Source: Bacilli bacterium (GTDB lineage: Bacteria; Bacillota_I; Bacilli_A; RF39; UBA660). Taken from it: DNA of 59,895 bases. The position numbers and the translations under genes are program-made. The notes below the pieces were generated by a model, which was not told the origin of the DNA, made no database searches, and worked only from the letters and a program-made list of their open reading frames with translations. Shown in pieces: positions 1-6,801 of the stretch; position 1 is the first letter of the stretch; the number at the start of each line of letters is the position of its first letter. The DNA lies in the NCBI GenBank assembly GCA_017441065.1, contig JAFSAI010000033.1, positions 66,581 to 126,475 of the forward strand. Direction: 5' to 3'.

Positions 1-890
1 AAAAATGTAGCTTTTACATCATACCTATCTAAAACATTTAAAATTTCATCAGTATATTTACTTGGACCGTCATCAAATGTCAAATATATGGTAGCACCTT
101 TAATTACTGGATATTCTACCAAATCTTCATTTTTTACTATCACAGTTCTTTGAACTTTAGTTTCATATCCAGAACTATCTTTTACTATGTAATCTACTTT
201 ATAAGTACCAGCAACATTTATATTAACATTATTGCTAATTTTTATTTTTTCTGAAATATTACCATCACATGAGTCATAAGCCGTTGCCCCAAATTCTTCG
301 TAAGTTTCATTTTCATTAATATAAATAATATTTGAACCATTTAATGTTATTAATGGTTTTTCACTATCAATATATTTTATTTTTTTTACTATCTCTGTTC
401 TGTTATTAGAACTATCTGTAACTGAGAGTAATAATTTATCACCAGTTAATTTATATTTTACACTTTTGGAAATATCACCATCGTAATTATCAACGGCAGT
501 AACATTAAGTTCTAACAAATTATTCTTTTTGCAAAGTTTAGCATTATCGTTTAATGTAATAATTGGTTTAATATTGTCTACAACTTCAATAACTCTTATA
601 GCTTCTTGAAAAATATTATTAAATTTTGTCTTATAAGTTATAATATACTTTCCTATTTTATCTGTATCTACTTTCCCTATAATTTCATATTTTAGTGTTT
701 CTTTTTTAAAACCTCTTTTTACGTATGCTATTCCACCTAGTTCTTTGTATTTTTCACCAATTGAAATTTTTTGAGTTTTATCTCCTAAAAGTTCAATTTC
801 TATTTTAGGTATAAACAAACATATTATTGAAAATATTACTAATAATATCAATAATGATCCAACAAATACTATTTTTACTTTACTACTCAT
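1..890 (-). CDS. Polysaccharide deacetylase with Ig-like domains (C-terminus outside window)
   Basis: The reading frame opens with ATG at 890 and runs off the left edge, so about 296 residues are seen. An N-terminal membrane segment (about residues 5-28) is followed by roughly three Ig-like modules. The last two resemble DUF5011-type repeats and contain phrases such as GATAYDSCDGNIS. The visible end has the NodB motif TFDDGP, which carries metal-binding aspartates of family 4 carbohydrate esterases. Such proteins usually remove N-acetyl groups from peptidoglycan or another surface glycan, outside the membrane. Most of the catalytic domain is missing here, so the substrate cannot be judged. 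It is downstream of pgsA on the same strand but separated from it by a terminator. Confidence 0.85.
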   Translation of the reverse strand, partial: MSSKVKIVFVGSLLILLVIFSIICLFIPKIEIELLGDKTQKISIGEKYKELGGIAYVKRGFKKETLKYEIIGKVDTDKIGKYIITYKTKFNNIFQEAIRVIEVVDNIKPIITLNDNAKLCKKNNLLELNVTAVDNYDGDISKSVKYKLTGDKLLLSVTDSSNNRTEIVKKIKYIDSEKPLITLNGSNIIYINENETYEEFGATAYDSCDGNISEKIKISNNVNINVAGTYKVDYIVKDSSGYETKVQRTVIVKNEDLVEYPVIKGATIYLTFDDGPSKYTDEILNVLDRYDVKATF

Positions 891-924
891 AAACTACCAC
901 CAAACTATAAATATATTTTAACAC

Positions 925-945
925 AAAAAAAGCCTTTCGGCTTTG
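925..945 (-). terminator. Rho-independent terminator after pgsA
   Basis: On the minus strand AAAGCC, a GAAA loop and GGCTTT are followed by a run of T. It lies 17 bp beyond the pgsA stop and ends the RodZ-like/pgsA unit. Confidence 0.8.
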
Positions 946-961
946 TTATAAAGTAATAAAT

Positions 962-1570
962 TTATTTTTTGTCAACTTCCGGAAATAAGAAATCCTTAGT
1001 ATTATAATAATATTGACATCCACTAACAACAGATAAAATAGTTGCTATCAATAGCAAAAATTGATCAACAGGTAATCCGATAAATGTGAATGGTATATTA
1101 TTAAATAAAGTTAATGTTAATCCAATCATCATACACATTGTTTTAGCTTTCCCTAGCCAACTAGCAGCAACAACTTTTCCCTTATTTCCACTAATCATCT
1201 TGCAAGAATCAACAATGATGTCTCTTGTTATAATTACAACAGGAACTAATAATGGGATTAATCTATCATAAGCAAGTATAATTAACAAACCATTTACTAA
1301 TATTTTATCCGCTATAGCATCTGCCACTTTTCCAAAATCTGTAACCATGTTTCTACTTCTAGCTAAATACCCATCTATAAAATCTGTAAGAGAAGCTACC
1401 AAAAATACAATTCCTGCAATAATATATTTTAAACTTAATATTTCTCCATTAATTACAAACTCTGGAAATTTTAATCCTAAATCATACCATGGTACAAGCA
1501 ACATAATTATCATTAGAACTGCAAGTATTATTCTTGCTATTGTTATTTTGTTTGGTAAATTTAATTTCAT
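962..1570 (-). CDS. pgsA: CDP-diacylglycerol-glycerol-3-phosphate 3-phosphatidyltransferase
   Basis: This integral membrane enzyme joins CDP-diacylglycerol to glycerol-3-phosphate, the committed step to phosphatidylglycerol. The CDP-alcohol phosphatidyltransferase signature is complete at about residues 63-88: D-G-x-x-A-R, then G-x-x-x-D-x-x-x-D (seen as DGYLAR and GKVADAIAD). Several hydrophobic helices surround it, and 202 residues is normal for the family. The gene starts 7 bp after the RodZ-like gene. The same order, RodZ/YmfM-like then pgsA, is found in Bacillus, which supports both calls. Confidence 0.95.
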   Translation of the reverse strand: MKLNLPNKITIARIILAVLMIIMLLVPWYDLGLKFPEFVINGEILSLKYIIAGIVFLVASLTDFIDGYLARSRNMVTDFGKVADAIADKILVNGLLIILAYDRLIPLLVPVVIITRDIIVDSCKMISGNKGKVVAASWLGKAKTMCMMIGLTLTLFNNIPFTFIGLPVDQFLLLIATILSVVSGCQYYYNTKDFLFPEVDKK

Positions 1571-1577
1571 TTTATCA

Positions 1578-2048
1578 CTACTTTCTATAACTTACTACGT
1601 AAGCACTTTTTTTATCTACAGTTATCTGATTTACTGACCAAAATATAGCTAACACCACCAATATCAGTAACAAAATATATATAAATATATATATGCCTTT
1701 TTTGTTTTTTGGTCTATTTAATGTATAAGGAGAAATAATTTTTTCTTCTTCAGTTTCTTTTGTGTTTAATTCGATTGTCTTTTCAATTTCTTTAATTGGT
1801 ATTCTAGATGTGTATTCAAATAGATATTCGTTAAATTCATCAATTATTTTTTCTGAATCTAGCCCTAAATATTTTGCATAAGATGAAATATATTCTTTTA
1901 AGGTAAAAATGTCTTTGAAAGAACCAATTTTTCCTTCTTCTACATTTTTTAAAATTATTTCACTTATTTCTAAATCTTTACTAACTTCTTCAAGTTCTAT
2001 ACCTGACTCTTCTCTTGCTTCTCTTAAGAGTTCAGCAATTTCTTCCAA
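1578..2048 (-). CDS. RodZ/YmfM-like protein: HTH plus membrane anchor
   Basis: Residues 1-75 form a Cro/CI-type helix-turn-helix of the RodZ class (LREAREESGIELEEVSKDLE). A charged linker follows, then one transmembrane helix near residues 117-138 and only a short outer tail. RodZ links MreB filaments to the cell-wall elongation machinery. This copy, 156 residues, lacks the large periplasmic-type C-terminal domain of E. coli RodZ. The start is TTG at 2048, chosen because AAGGAG lies nine bases upstream and no ATG fits. Its position directly before pgsA mirrors ymfM in Bacillus. A division or shape role is inference from family and context. Confidence 0.8.
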   Translation of the reverse strand: MEEIAELLREAREESGIELEEVSKDLEISEIILKNVEEGKIGSFKDIFTLKEYISSYAKYLGLDSEKIIDEFNEYLFEYTSRIPIKEIEKTIELNTKETEEEKIISPYTLNRPKNKKGIYIFIYILLLILVVLAIFWSVNQITVDKKSAYVVSYRK

Positions 2049-2071
2049 AATCTTTCACTCCTTAATAAAAA

Positions 2072-2419
2072 AATAATATTAATAAGCCATGTTCTGTACT
2101 CAATATATGAGCGACAAATATTTATCTATGCAATAAGCATCCATAAAAAAGTTCTTATTCCATTTTTATGATTCCCCTACCAAAATTTGGGTTTCTCGCT
2201 CGCGGGGTTTACCTCGTTTCATTTAATTGTTACCAATTAACTGCGTTTCTGTGGCACTTTATATCTACTCATATCTCAATAAGATACTTTCGATGCCGTT
2301 AGCTTTGCTACCTTAGGTTATTTATTTCCTAAGCACGAACACTACAATCATCACAGATTGTGCGAGCATGGACTTTCCTCTACACTAAAAAATAATGCAG
2401 CATTTGTCTAAATACTATT
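2072..2419 (-). ncRNA. rnpB: RNase P RNA, Bacillus (type B) class
   Basis: This is the catalytic RNA that matures tRNA 5' ends. The minus strand carries the near-invariant GAGGAAAGTCCATGCTCGC near the 5' end (about 2357-2378). It also has the type B core GCGAGAAACCCAAATTTTGG, then GTAGGGG, and the 3' segment ACATGGCTTA. The P1 helix can be drawn between AATAGTATT (2411-2419) and AATATTATT (2072-2080), which sets the ends to within a few bases. The 5' end overlaps the gpsB stop codon. gpsB followed by rnpB is the Bacillus order. Confidence 0.95.
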
Positions 2420-2747
2420 CTTCTTTTCCAAAAACAACTTTTTCTAATTGACTGATACGCTTCAGCAAATCAACATTTGTTAATGTTCTTGTGTTGTTTT
2501 CAGCTGAAGATTTCAGTTCTAATTGTTCTTTTAAATATCTAATTTCTTGCTTTAACTTATTATTGTCTTCTATTAGATCTTTTGTATCTTTATCTAATTT
2601 TTTTATAATAGAATTGTACTCAGCGTAATCACGAATAACCATATCTAAAAATTTATCAACTTCTTGAGGTCTATATCCCCTAGCATCAATTTTAAACTCT
2701 TTTTCTAAAATATCTTGTGCAGTTAAATAAATTCGCTCGTTATACAC
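2415..2747 (-). CDS. gpsB: Cell division regulator GpsB
   Basis: GpsB is a small DivIVA-like cytoplasmic coiled-coil protein. It links penicillin-binding proteins to the division and elongation machinery. Visible features are the membrane-binding DivIVA head (LTAQDILEKEF, then RGYRPQEVDKFLDMVI), a coiled coil over residues about 40-75, and a short C-terminal oligomerisation segment (NVDLLKRISQLEKVVFG). The start is GTG at 2747, five bases after AAGGTGG; an upstream GTG at 2756 lies too close to that site. The predicted 110 residues match the family. A good sigma-A promoter sits 24 bp upstream, and rnpB follows directly. Confidence 0.92.
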   Translation of the reverse strand: MYNERIYLTAQDILEKEFKIDARGYRPQEVDKFLDMVIRDYAEYNSIIKKLDKDTKDLIEDNNKLKQEIRYLKEQLELKSSAENNTRTLTNVDLLKRISQLEKVVFGKEE

Positions 2748-2770
2748 TTGAACCACCTTCTAACAATGAA

Positions 2771-2800
2771 ATTATAAACGATATATACTTTTCTTGTCAA
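2771..2800 (-). promoter_or_regulatory. Sigma-A promoter for gpsB (and probably rnpB)
   Basis: On the minus strand a perfect TTGACA (2795-2800) and TATAAT (2771-2776) are 18 bp apart, just upstream of the gpsB ribosome binding site. The promoter overlaps the end of the small reading frame 2772-2885. Confidence 0.8.
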
Positions 2801-2885
2801 GTTCTTTAAGGTTTATTGTATCCACCCAAATACTAGCGTATTCAACTTTTTTCAACAATTCATTTAACACCAAATCAACTTTCAT
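2772..2885 (-). CDS. Possible 37-residue peptide upstream of gpsB
   Basis: A short frame begins with ATG at 2885, five bases after GGTGA, and ends in TAA inside the -10 region of the gpsB promoter. The product would start MKVDLVLNELLKKVEYAS and end KKSIYRL. It is amphipathic, with no signal peptide or membrane segment. I do not recognise it. A candidate -10 TATAAT (2913-2918) lies upstream, and a tandem Spo0A-box-like motif (2934-2950) occupies the place of a -35 element. If translated, it could be sporulation-induced. It could equally be only the transcribed leader of gpsB. Confidence 0.35.
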   Translation of the reverse strand: MKVDLVLNELLKKVEYASIWVDTINLKELDKKSIYRL

Positions 2886-2933
2886 TTTTATCACCATTTA
2901 TATAATAACAAAATTATATTAAAAATAAATAGT

Positions 2934-2950
2934 TTCGACAAATGTTGCCA
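2934..2950 (-). promoter_or_regulatory. Tandem Spo0A-box-like motif, site 1
   Basis: The minus strand reads TGGCAAC-ATT-TGTCGAA. The second 7-mer is a perfect Spo0A box; the first is a weaker match in direct repeat with a 10-bp period. A TATAAT lies 15 bp downstream, so the perfect box takes the place of a -35 hexamer. The same arrangement occurs at 22023 and 29001. Confidence 0.55.
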
Positions 2951-2997
2951 TTTTTTTCACTAAATTATTATTTGTTTAACTATTTAAGTTTTTTTTG

Positions 2998-3026
2998 TTG
3001 ATTTTTTTTATTTGCTGTAATATAAT
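2998..3026 (+). promoter_or_regulatory. Promoter of the tRNA-Arg/tRNA-Pro unit
   Basis: TTGATT and TATAAT are separated by exactly 17 bp and end about 20 bp before the first tRNA base. Confidence 0.7.
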
Positions 3027-3046
3027 ATTAATGCGATTGGGAGCGC

Positions 3047-3123
3047 GCGCCCATAGCTCAATTGGATAGAGCGTTAGACTACGGATCTAAAGGTTAGGGG
3101 TTCGACTCCCTTTGGGCGCACCA
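3047..3123 (+). tRNA. tRNA-Arg (anticodon ACG)
   Basis: A full cloverleaf is visible, with acceptor GCGCCCA/TGGGCGC, the anticodon loop CTACGGA in a TTAGA/TCTAA stem, a TTCGACT T-loop and an encoded CCA. The ACG anticodon is read as ICG after deamination and serves CGN codons. Confidence 0.95.
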
Positions 3124-3127
3124 CTTT

Positions 3128-3204
3128 CGAGAAGTAGCACAGCTTGGTAGTGCACTTGGTTTGGGACCAAGGGGTCGCAGGTTCGAATCCTGTCTTCTCG
3201 ACCA
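3128..3204 (+). tRNA. tRNA-Pro (anticodon TGG)
   Basis: The acceptor is CGAGAAG/CTTCTCG, the anticodon loop TTTGGGA sits in a CTTGG/CCAAG stem, and CCA is encoded. It is four bases after tRNA-Arg and shares its promoter and terminator. Confidence 0.95.
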
Positions 3205-3975
3205 TTAAAAAATAACAGTATTTAAAATACTGTTTTTTTTATGTCTTAATTTATAAAATAATTCTTCTATACAATCGTATTTTATCCTGAACCCCACCCC
3301 ATGGTCCTCAATAATATCCAAGCTGTTATCTCCAATCTTATTTTTTATATAAAAATTAACGTATATTTTATCTTCAGTAATCAATTTTAGAAAATCAAAA
3401 AAATCTCTTAATTTATAAATATTCATTTTTACATATTTGTAATATACATTTTCTTTTCTGTACGGGAATGCTTCTACTATCGCTAGTGTTCTTAATTTCA
3501 TTTTTAATCTTCTTTCTAATTCTTTAAATTCCCAATAGCACACATCTTCCACAAACTTACCATTTAAATAGGATTTTAACACTACTTCTTGTTCATAATA
3601 ATTAACAGATAATTTAAATTCTGTATTATATCTCATTAATGTATATTTAGAAAATACCTTTCGTGAAAATATTTTACAATCATTTTTATTGTTATATCTG
3701 TAATGTCCATAGTTTTCAAATATATATTTGATTGCAGATTCACCTTTTCTTTTAGGAACACAATTAAATAATGTAATCGAGCTTTTTGAATAACCTAAAC
3801 GACACTTTATTTCTATGCTTTTAAAGTCAGGCAAACTTTTTTGATCTTCCTTTTTATTTATCAACGTTTCAAATGTGTATCCTATACCGGTAGGGCCATC
3901 TCTTAAACTTTTAATTAACCCCATGTTTTTTATTCTAGAGAATTTCATTCTCAATTCTTTTACATCTTCATTCAT
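3205..3975 (-). CDS. MvaI/BcnI-family restriction endonuclease, no methylase nearby
   Basis: The 256-residue protein has the layout of MvaI/BcnI type II endonucleases. An early GPTGIGYTFE element is followed by the PD-(D/E)xK core PDFKSIEIK at about residues 51-59, with the catalytic Asp, Glu and Lys present. Family members cut short CC-W-GG-like or CC-S-GG sites as monomers. The start is ATG at 3975 after a consensus AGGAGG. No DNA methyltransferase is adjacent, so it may be an orphan, a repair-type nuclease or a remnant of a system whose other half lies elsewhere. Its last codons overlap the terminator of the converging tRNA unit. Target specificity cannot be read from the sequence. Confidence 0.75.
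   Translation of the reverse strand: MNEDVKELRMKFSRIKNMGLIKSLRDGPTGIGYTFETLINKKEDQKSLPDFKSIEIKCRLGYSKSSITLFNCVPKRKGESAIKYIFENYGHYRYNNKNDCKIFSRKVFSKYTLMRYNTEFKLSVNYYEQEVVLKSYLNGKFVEDVCYWEFKELERRLKMKLRTLAIVEAFPYRKENVYYKYVKMNIYKLRDFFDFLKLITEDKIYVNFYIKNKIGDNSLDIIEDHGVGFRIKYDCIEELFYKLRHKKNSILNTVIF
3214..3240 (+). terminator. Terminator of tRNA-Arg/Pro, inside the nuclease gene end
   Basis: AACAGTATT and AATACTGTT form a 9-bp stem followed by eight T. It starts ten bases after the CCA of tRNA-Pro and encodes the last residues of the nuclease on the opposite strand. Confidence 0.85.
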
Positions 3976-4114
3976 CAAAACCTCCTAACATTTATATATC
4001 ACAAAATTAATAAAAAAATTGTCAAAAAAAGAGTTTTTTTAAAAGTTGTAAACAATTGTCAAAAAAATTCAAATTTATTTAATTATTTTTTTATAAACAT
4101 ATATAATTATAATA

Positions 4115-4234
4115 GAAGGAGCTATAAAAAAACGGGAGCCTAATATTGATAATCGCAAAAAAGAATAAAAGGTTTATATATAGTTAGCTCTTTTTGTTGA
4201 TTTAAGTCATCTGTAAATAACAGATGACTTTTTT
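4115..4234 (+). ncRNA. Candidate small RNA of about 120 nt
   Basis: Between the nuclease gene and the tRNA operon lies a stretch without a reading frame. A TATAAT is at 4108-4113 and a strong terminator ends the stretch at 4234. An inner long-range stem pairs GAGCTA (about 4119-4124) with TAGCTC, also followed by T-rich sequence. No -35 hexamer is convincing. I do not recognise the family: it lacks SRP, tmRNA, 6S and T-box signatures. The nearest plus-strand gene starts over 1 kb away, so a riboswitch is unlikely. Confidence 0.4.
4204..4234 (+). terminator. Terminator of the candidate small RNA
   Basis: AAGTCATCTG and CAGATGACTT pair perfectly across a seven-base loop and are followed by a T run. 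Confidence 0.8.
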
Positions 4235-4235
4235 A

Positions 4236-4265
4236 AAATAAAAAGACTAGCAATGCTAGTCTTTT
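4236..4265 (-). terminator. Terminator of the five-tRNA operon
   Basis: On the minus strand AAAAGACTAGC and GCTAGTCTTTT form an 11-bp stem followed by a T-rich tail, ten bases after the CCA of tRNA-Lys. Confidence 0.85.
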
Positions 4266-4275
4266 ATTTTTCAAA

Positions 4276-4351
4276 TGGTGTCTCGTTGGAGATTCGAACT
4301 CCAGACCCTTTGATTAAAAGTCAAATGCTCTACCTACTGAGCTAACGAGAC
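4276..4351 (-). tRNA. tRNA-Lys (anticodon TTT)
   Basis: The acceptor is GTCTCGT/ACGAGAC, the anticodon loop is CTTTTAA in a TTTGA/TCAAA stem, and CCA is encoded. It is the last gene of the five-tRNA operon. Confidence 0.95.
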
Positions 4352-4370
4352 GTAATATATATAAATAAGA

Positions 4371-4446
4371 TGGCTGCCCCGGCTGGGTTCGAACCAACGG
4401 AATGTCAGAGTCAAAGTCTGATGCCTTACCACTTGGCTACGGGGCA
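4371..4446 (-). tRNA. tRNA-Gln (anticodon TTG)
   Basis: The acceptor is TGCCCCG/CGGGGCA with a G discriminator, the anticodon loop is CTTTGAC, and CCA is encoded. It is the fourth gene of the operon. Confidence 0.95.
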
Positions 4447-4457
4447 GTTTTATAAAA

Positions 4458-4541
4458 TGGTGGAGGGACATGGATTTGAACCATGGAACCCGAAGGAACA
4501 GATTTACAGTCTGCCGCGTTTGACCACTTCGCTATCCCTCC
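4458..4541 (-). tRNA. tRNA-Tyr (anticodon GTA)
   Basis: This class II tRNA has a long variable arm. The acceptor is GGAGGGA/TCCCTCC, the anticodon loop is CTGTAAA, and CCA is encoded. Confidence 0.95.
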
Positions 4542-4549
4542 AAATAAAA

Positions 4550-4625
4550 TGGTGCCGACAGAGGGAATCGAACCCCCAACCTACTGATTACAAGTCAGTT
4601 GCGCTACCAATTACGCTATGTCGGC
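4550..4625 (-). tRNA. tRNA-Thr (anticodon TGT)
   Basis: The acceptor is GCCGACA/TGTCGGC, the anticodon loop CTTGTAA sits in an ACTGA/TCAGT stem, and CCA is encoded. Confidence 0.95.
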
Positions 4626-4635
4626 ATCAAATAAA

Positions 4636-4712
4636 TGGTGGGCGATATAGGACTCGAACCTATGACCCCTTGCTTGTAAGGCAAGTGCTCTAACCAACTG
4701 AGCTAATCGCCC
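4636..4712 (-). tRNA. tRNA-Val (anticodon TAC)
   Basis: The acceptor is GGGCGAT/ATCGCCC, the anticodon loop CTTACAA sits in a CTTGC/GCAAG stem, and CCA is encoded. It is the first gene of the five-tRNA operon. Confidence 0.95.
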
Positions 4713-4726
4713 GATTAGCCTCAAAT

Positions 4727-4747
4727 GTCTTGACTTCTTCTCAAGAC
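4727..4747 (-). promoter_or_regulatory. Hairpin in the tRNA operon leader
   Basis: GTCTTGA and TCAAGAC form a perfect 7-bp stem between the promoter and the first tRNA. It could protect or guide processing of the precursor; that is inference. Confidence 0.45.
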
Positions 4748-4754
4748 AATTAAG

Positions 4755-4783
4755 ATTATACTATACAAATTTTAAATATGCAA
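4755..4783 (-). promoter_or_regulatory. Promoter of the five-tRNA operon
   Basis: TTGCAT and TATAAT lie 17 bp apart on the minus strand, about 42 bp before tRNA-Val. Confidence 0.8.
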
Positions 4784-4802
4784 TAATTTTTTTGAATTTT
4801 GT

Positions 4803-5228
4803 TTAAAAAATTAATCCTTTTTGAATTGCATAAGGTAAAAAATGATCTCTAATGGATGACGCTAAATTATATTCGACGTCTCCCAACTTATACCAATGAT
4901 AATCTAAAATTTCGTCATTTGGGATTAAGCTCACATGAATTTGTTTTAAAGCTAAAAACATATTCATCTCAATTGTTACATCACTATCACTAGCTGCAGC
5001 TTCTTTAAAACACATTATTGGCAGTAAATCTTCTTCGCAAAATTCAAACCCTTGCCCTACTTCTTCATTTACTTCTCTTAGTGCTGCAGTTATTTCTGTT
5101 TCACCAGATTCTATGCCACCACCAACTAATGTCCAAGAATTTGTAGCACTACTTCTTACAGAACGTACTATTAATAATTTTCCATCCTCAACAAATGCAA
5201 CTCCAACTACTCTTTTTAACTTTTCCAT
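4803..5228 (-). CDS. Nudix hydrolase
   Basis: The 141-residue cytosolic protein contains the Nudix box GGIESGETEITAALREVNEE at about residues 37-57, with the metal-binding RE-x-x-E-E helix intact. Family members hydrolyse a nucleoside diphosphate linked to another group, often to clean up damaged nucleotides or dinucleotides. No substrate-selecting motif such as that of ADP-ribose or MutT enzymes is clear, so the substrate is unknown. GAGG upstream of ATG 5228 sets the start. It is monocistronic, between the tRNA operon promoter and the divergent helicase gene. Confidence 0.85.
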   Translation of the reverse strand: MEKLKRVVGVAFVEDGKLLIVRSVRSSATNSWTLVGGGIESGETEITAALREVNEEVGQGFEFCEEDLLPIMCFKEAAASDSDVTIEMNMFLALKQIHVSLIPNDEILDYHWYKLGDVEYNLASSIRDHFLPYAIQKGLIF

Positions 5229-5349
5229 AAATACTACCTCACATGTATATTATATAATAGCTTTAAACTAATTTAATAATATAACGTAGCAAAATAAGTA
5301 AAATTATGTTAATATTAACTAGAAACTTTTCCAAACGAAAGGTTTTTAT

Positions 5350-6801
5350 ATGCAAAAAAATTATAAAGTTTGCAATTTTGAGTTAGACAATAATCAAATG
5401 CAAATTATAAATAACAATCAAAATATGTTGATTATAGCTGGCGCTGGAGCCGGCAAAACTCTTACTATTCTCGGAAAGATAAATTACTTAATAGAAAACA
5501 ATTTATGTTCTCCACAAGAAATTTTAATCATATCATTTACTAACGCGTCAGTAAATGATATTAAAGAAAAAATAAAATACAACATTAACGTTTTCACTTT
5601 TCATAAACTAGCTATGGAAATTTTAAAATTAGCAAATATTGAATATAGCATTTGTGACGACAAATATTTAAAGTACATAGTAGAAGAATCAATAAAAGCT
5701 TGCACCATTAAAGAACAAAAATATATTTTAAATTTTTTGCAGTTAAATGTTAATTTTGAAACTTTCTTAAAAAGTTCAAATTATATAAGTTTTTGTAATT
5801 TGATAATTACATTTATAAATTTGTTTAAAACAAATAATTTTAATTATAGTAATATTCAGAACATAAATTATACAAATATTGAAAGAAAAATTTTAATTAT
5901 CATTTTCAAAATATATTATCAATATTGTTCCGAAAAAAGAAGTGTTCAAATACTTGATTTTGATGATTTAATTATTTATGCAACAAATGTAATAAAAGAT
6001 ATTAAATGTAATTATAAATATATAATTATAGATGAATTTCAAGATACATCTTTAATAAGACTTAACTTAATTAAAGAATTATATAAATATACTCATTCCA
6101 AAATAATAGTAGTTGGTGATGATTGGCAATCTATTTATCGTTTTAGCGGATGCGATTTAAATATATTCTTGAATTTCGAAAAAGAATTTCCAAAAGTAAA
6201 AAAAATAATGCTCTCAAATACATATAGAAATAGCATTGAGCTAATTACAATTGCATCAGAATTCATCCAAAAAAATCCTTTACAAATAAAAAAACAATTA
6301 AATTCGACCAAAGAAAACAAATTTCCAATTATATTTACTCCTTATTTAAGTAAAGTATACACCTTCAAAAAACTCATTGATACTATTTTAAAAATTACTA
6401 ATGACATAATGATTTTATCTCGAAATAACAATGATATATTTGAATACATAGATAAAGATTTTAAATTTGAAAACAATCAGTTATTTTATAAAAATCATAT
6501 TTTAAAATATTTTACAGTTCATCGCTCTAAAGGACTTGAGGCCAGTCATGTTATAGTTCTAAATTGTAATAATGAACATTTAGGTTTTCCTAACAAAATT
6601 GAAAACAGTCCTATTTTAAACAAATTAATTCCTAATAACGAAATTAAATTTGCTGAAGAAAGAAGATTATTCTATGTTGCTATTACTAGGTGCAAAAATA
6701 CAACTTATTTAATGTACCATAAAAATAATCCCTCCACTTTCATAAAAGAACTAAAGAAAGTTATAAAAAGTAAATCTTTAAAGATAAAATATTTTAAATA
6801 A
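5350..6801 (+). CDS. Compact UvrD/Rep-type superfamily 1 helicase
   Basis: All the main SF1A motifs are present. These are a Walker A GAGAGKT near residue 35, motif Ia IISFTNAS, motif II IIDEFQDTS near 230, motif III VVGDDWQSIYRFSG, motif IV NTYRNS, motif V FTVHRSKGLEASHVIVL and motif VI RRLFYVAITRCK. These enzymes unwind DNA with 3'-5' polarity or strip proteins from it. At 483 residues it is far shorter than UvrD or PcrA (about 720). The 1B and especially 2B insertions must therefore be reduced. AAAGG precedes ATG 5350. It is a single gene opposite to the local minus-strand trend and converges with the next gene, overlapping it by 8 bp. The precise role is unknown. Confidence 0.85.
   Translation: MQKNYKVCNFELDNNQMQIINNNQNMLIIAGAGAGKTLTILGKINYLIENNLCSPQEILIISFTNASVNDIKEKIKYNINVFTFHKLAMEILKLANIEYSICDDKYLKYIVEESIKACTIKEQKYILNFLQLNVNFETFLKSSNYISFCNLIITFINLFKTNNFNYSNIQNINYTNIERKILIIIFKIYYQYCSEKRSVQILDFDDLIIYATNVIKDIKCNYKYIIIDEFQDTSLIRLNLIKELYKYTHSKIIVVGDDWQSIYRFSGCDLNIFLNFEKEFPKVKKIMLSNTYRNSIELITIASEFIQKNPLQIKKQLNSTKENKFPIIFTPYLSKVYTFKKLIDTILKITNDIMILSRNNNDIFEYIDKDFKFENNQLFYKNHILKYFTVHRSKGLEASHVIVLNCNNEHLGFPNKIENSPILNKLIPNNEIKFAEERRLFYVAITRCKNTTYLMYHKNNPSTFIKELKKVIKSKSLKIKYFK

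Noticed and set aside
4370-4693. Plus-strand reading frame of 107 codons
   Set aside because: It is antisense to five clear tRNA genes; the translated phrases are reverse complements of T-loops.
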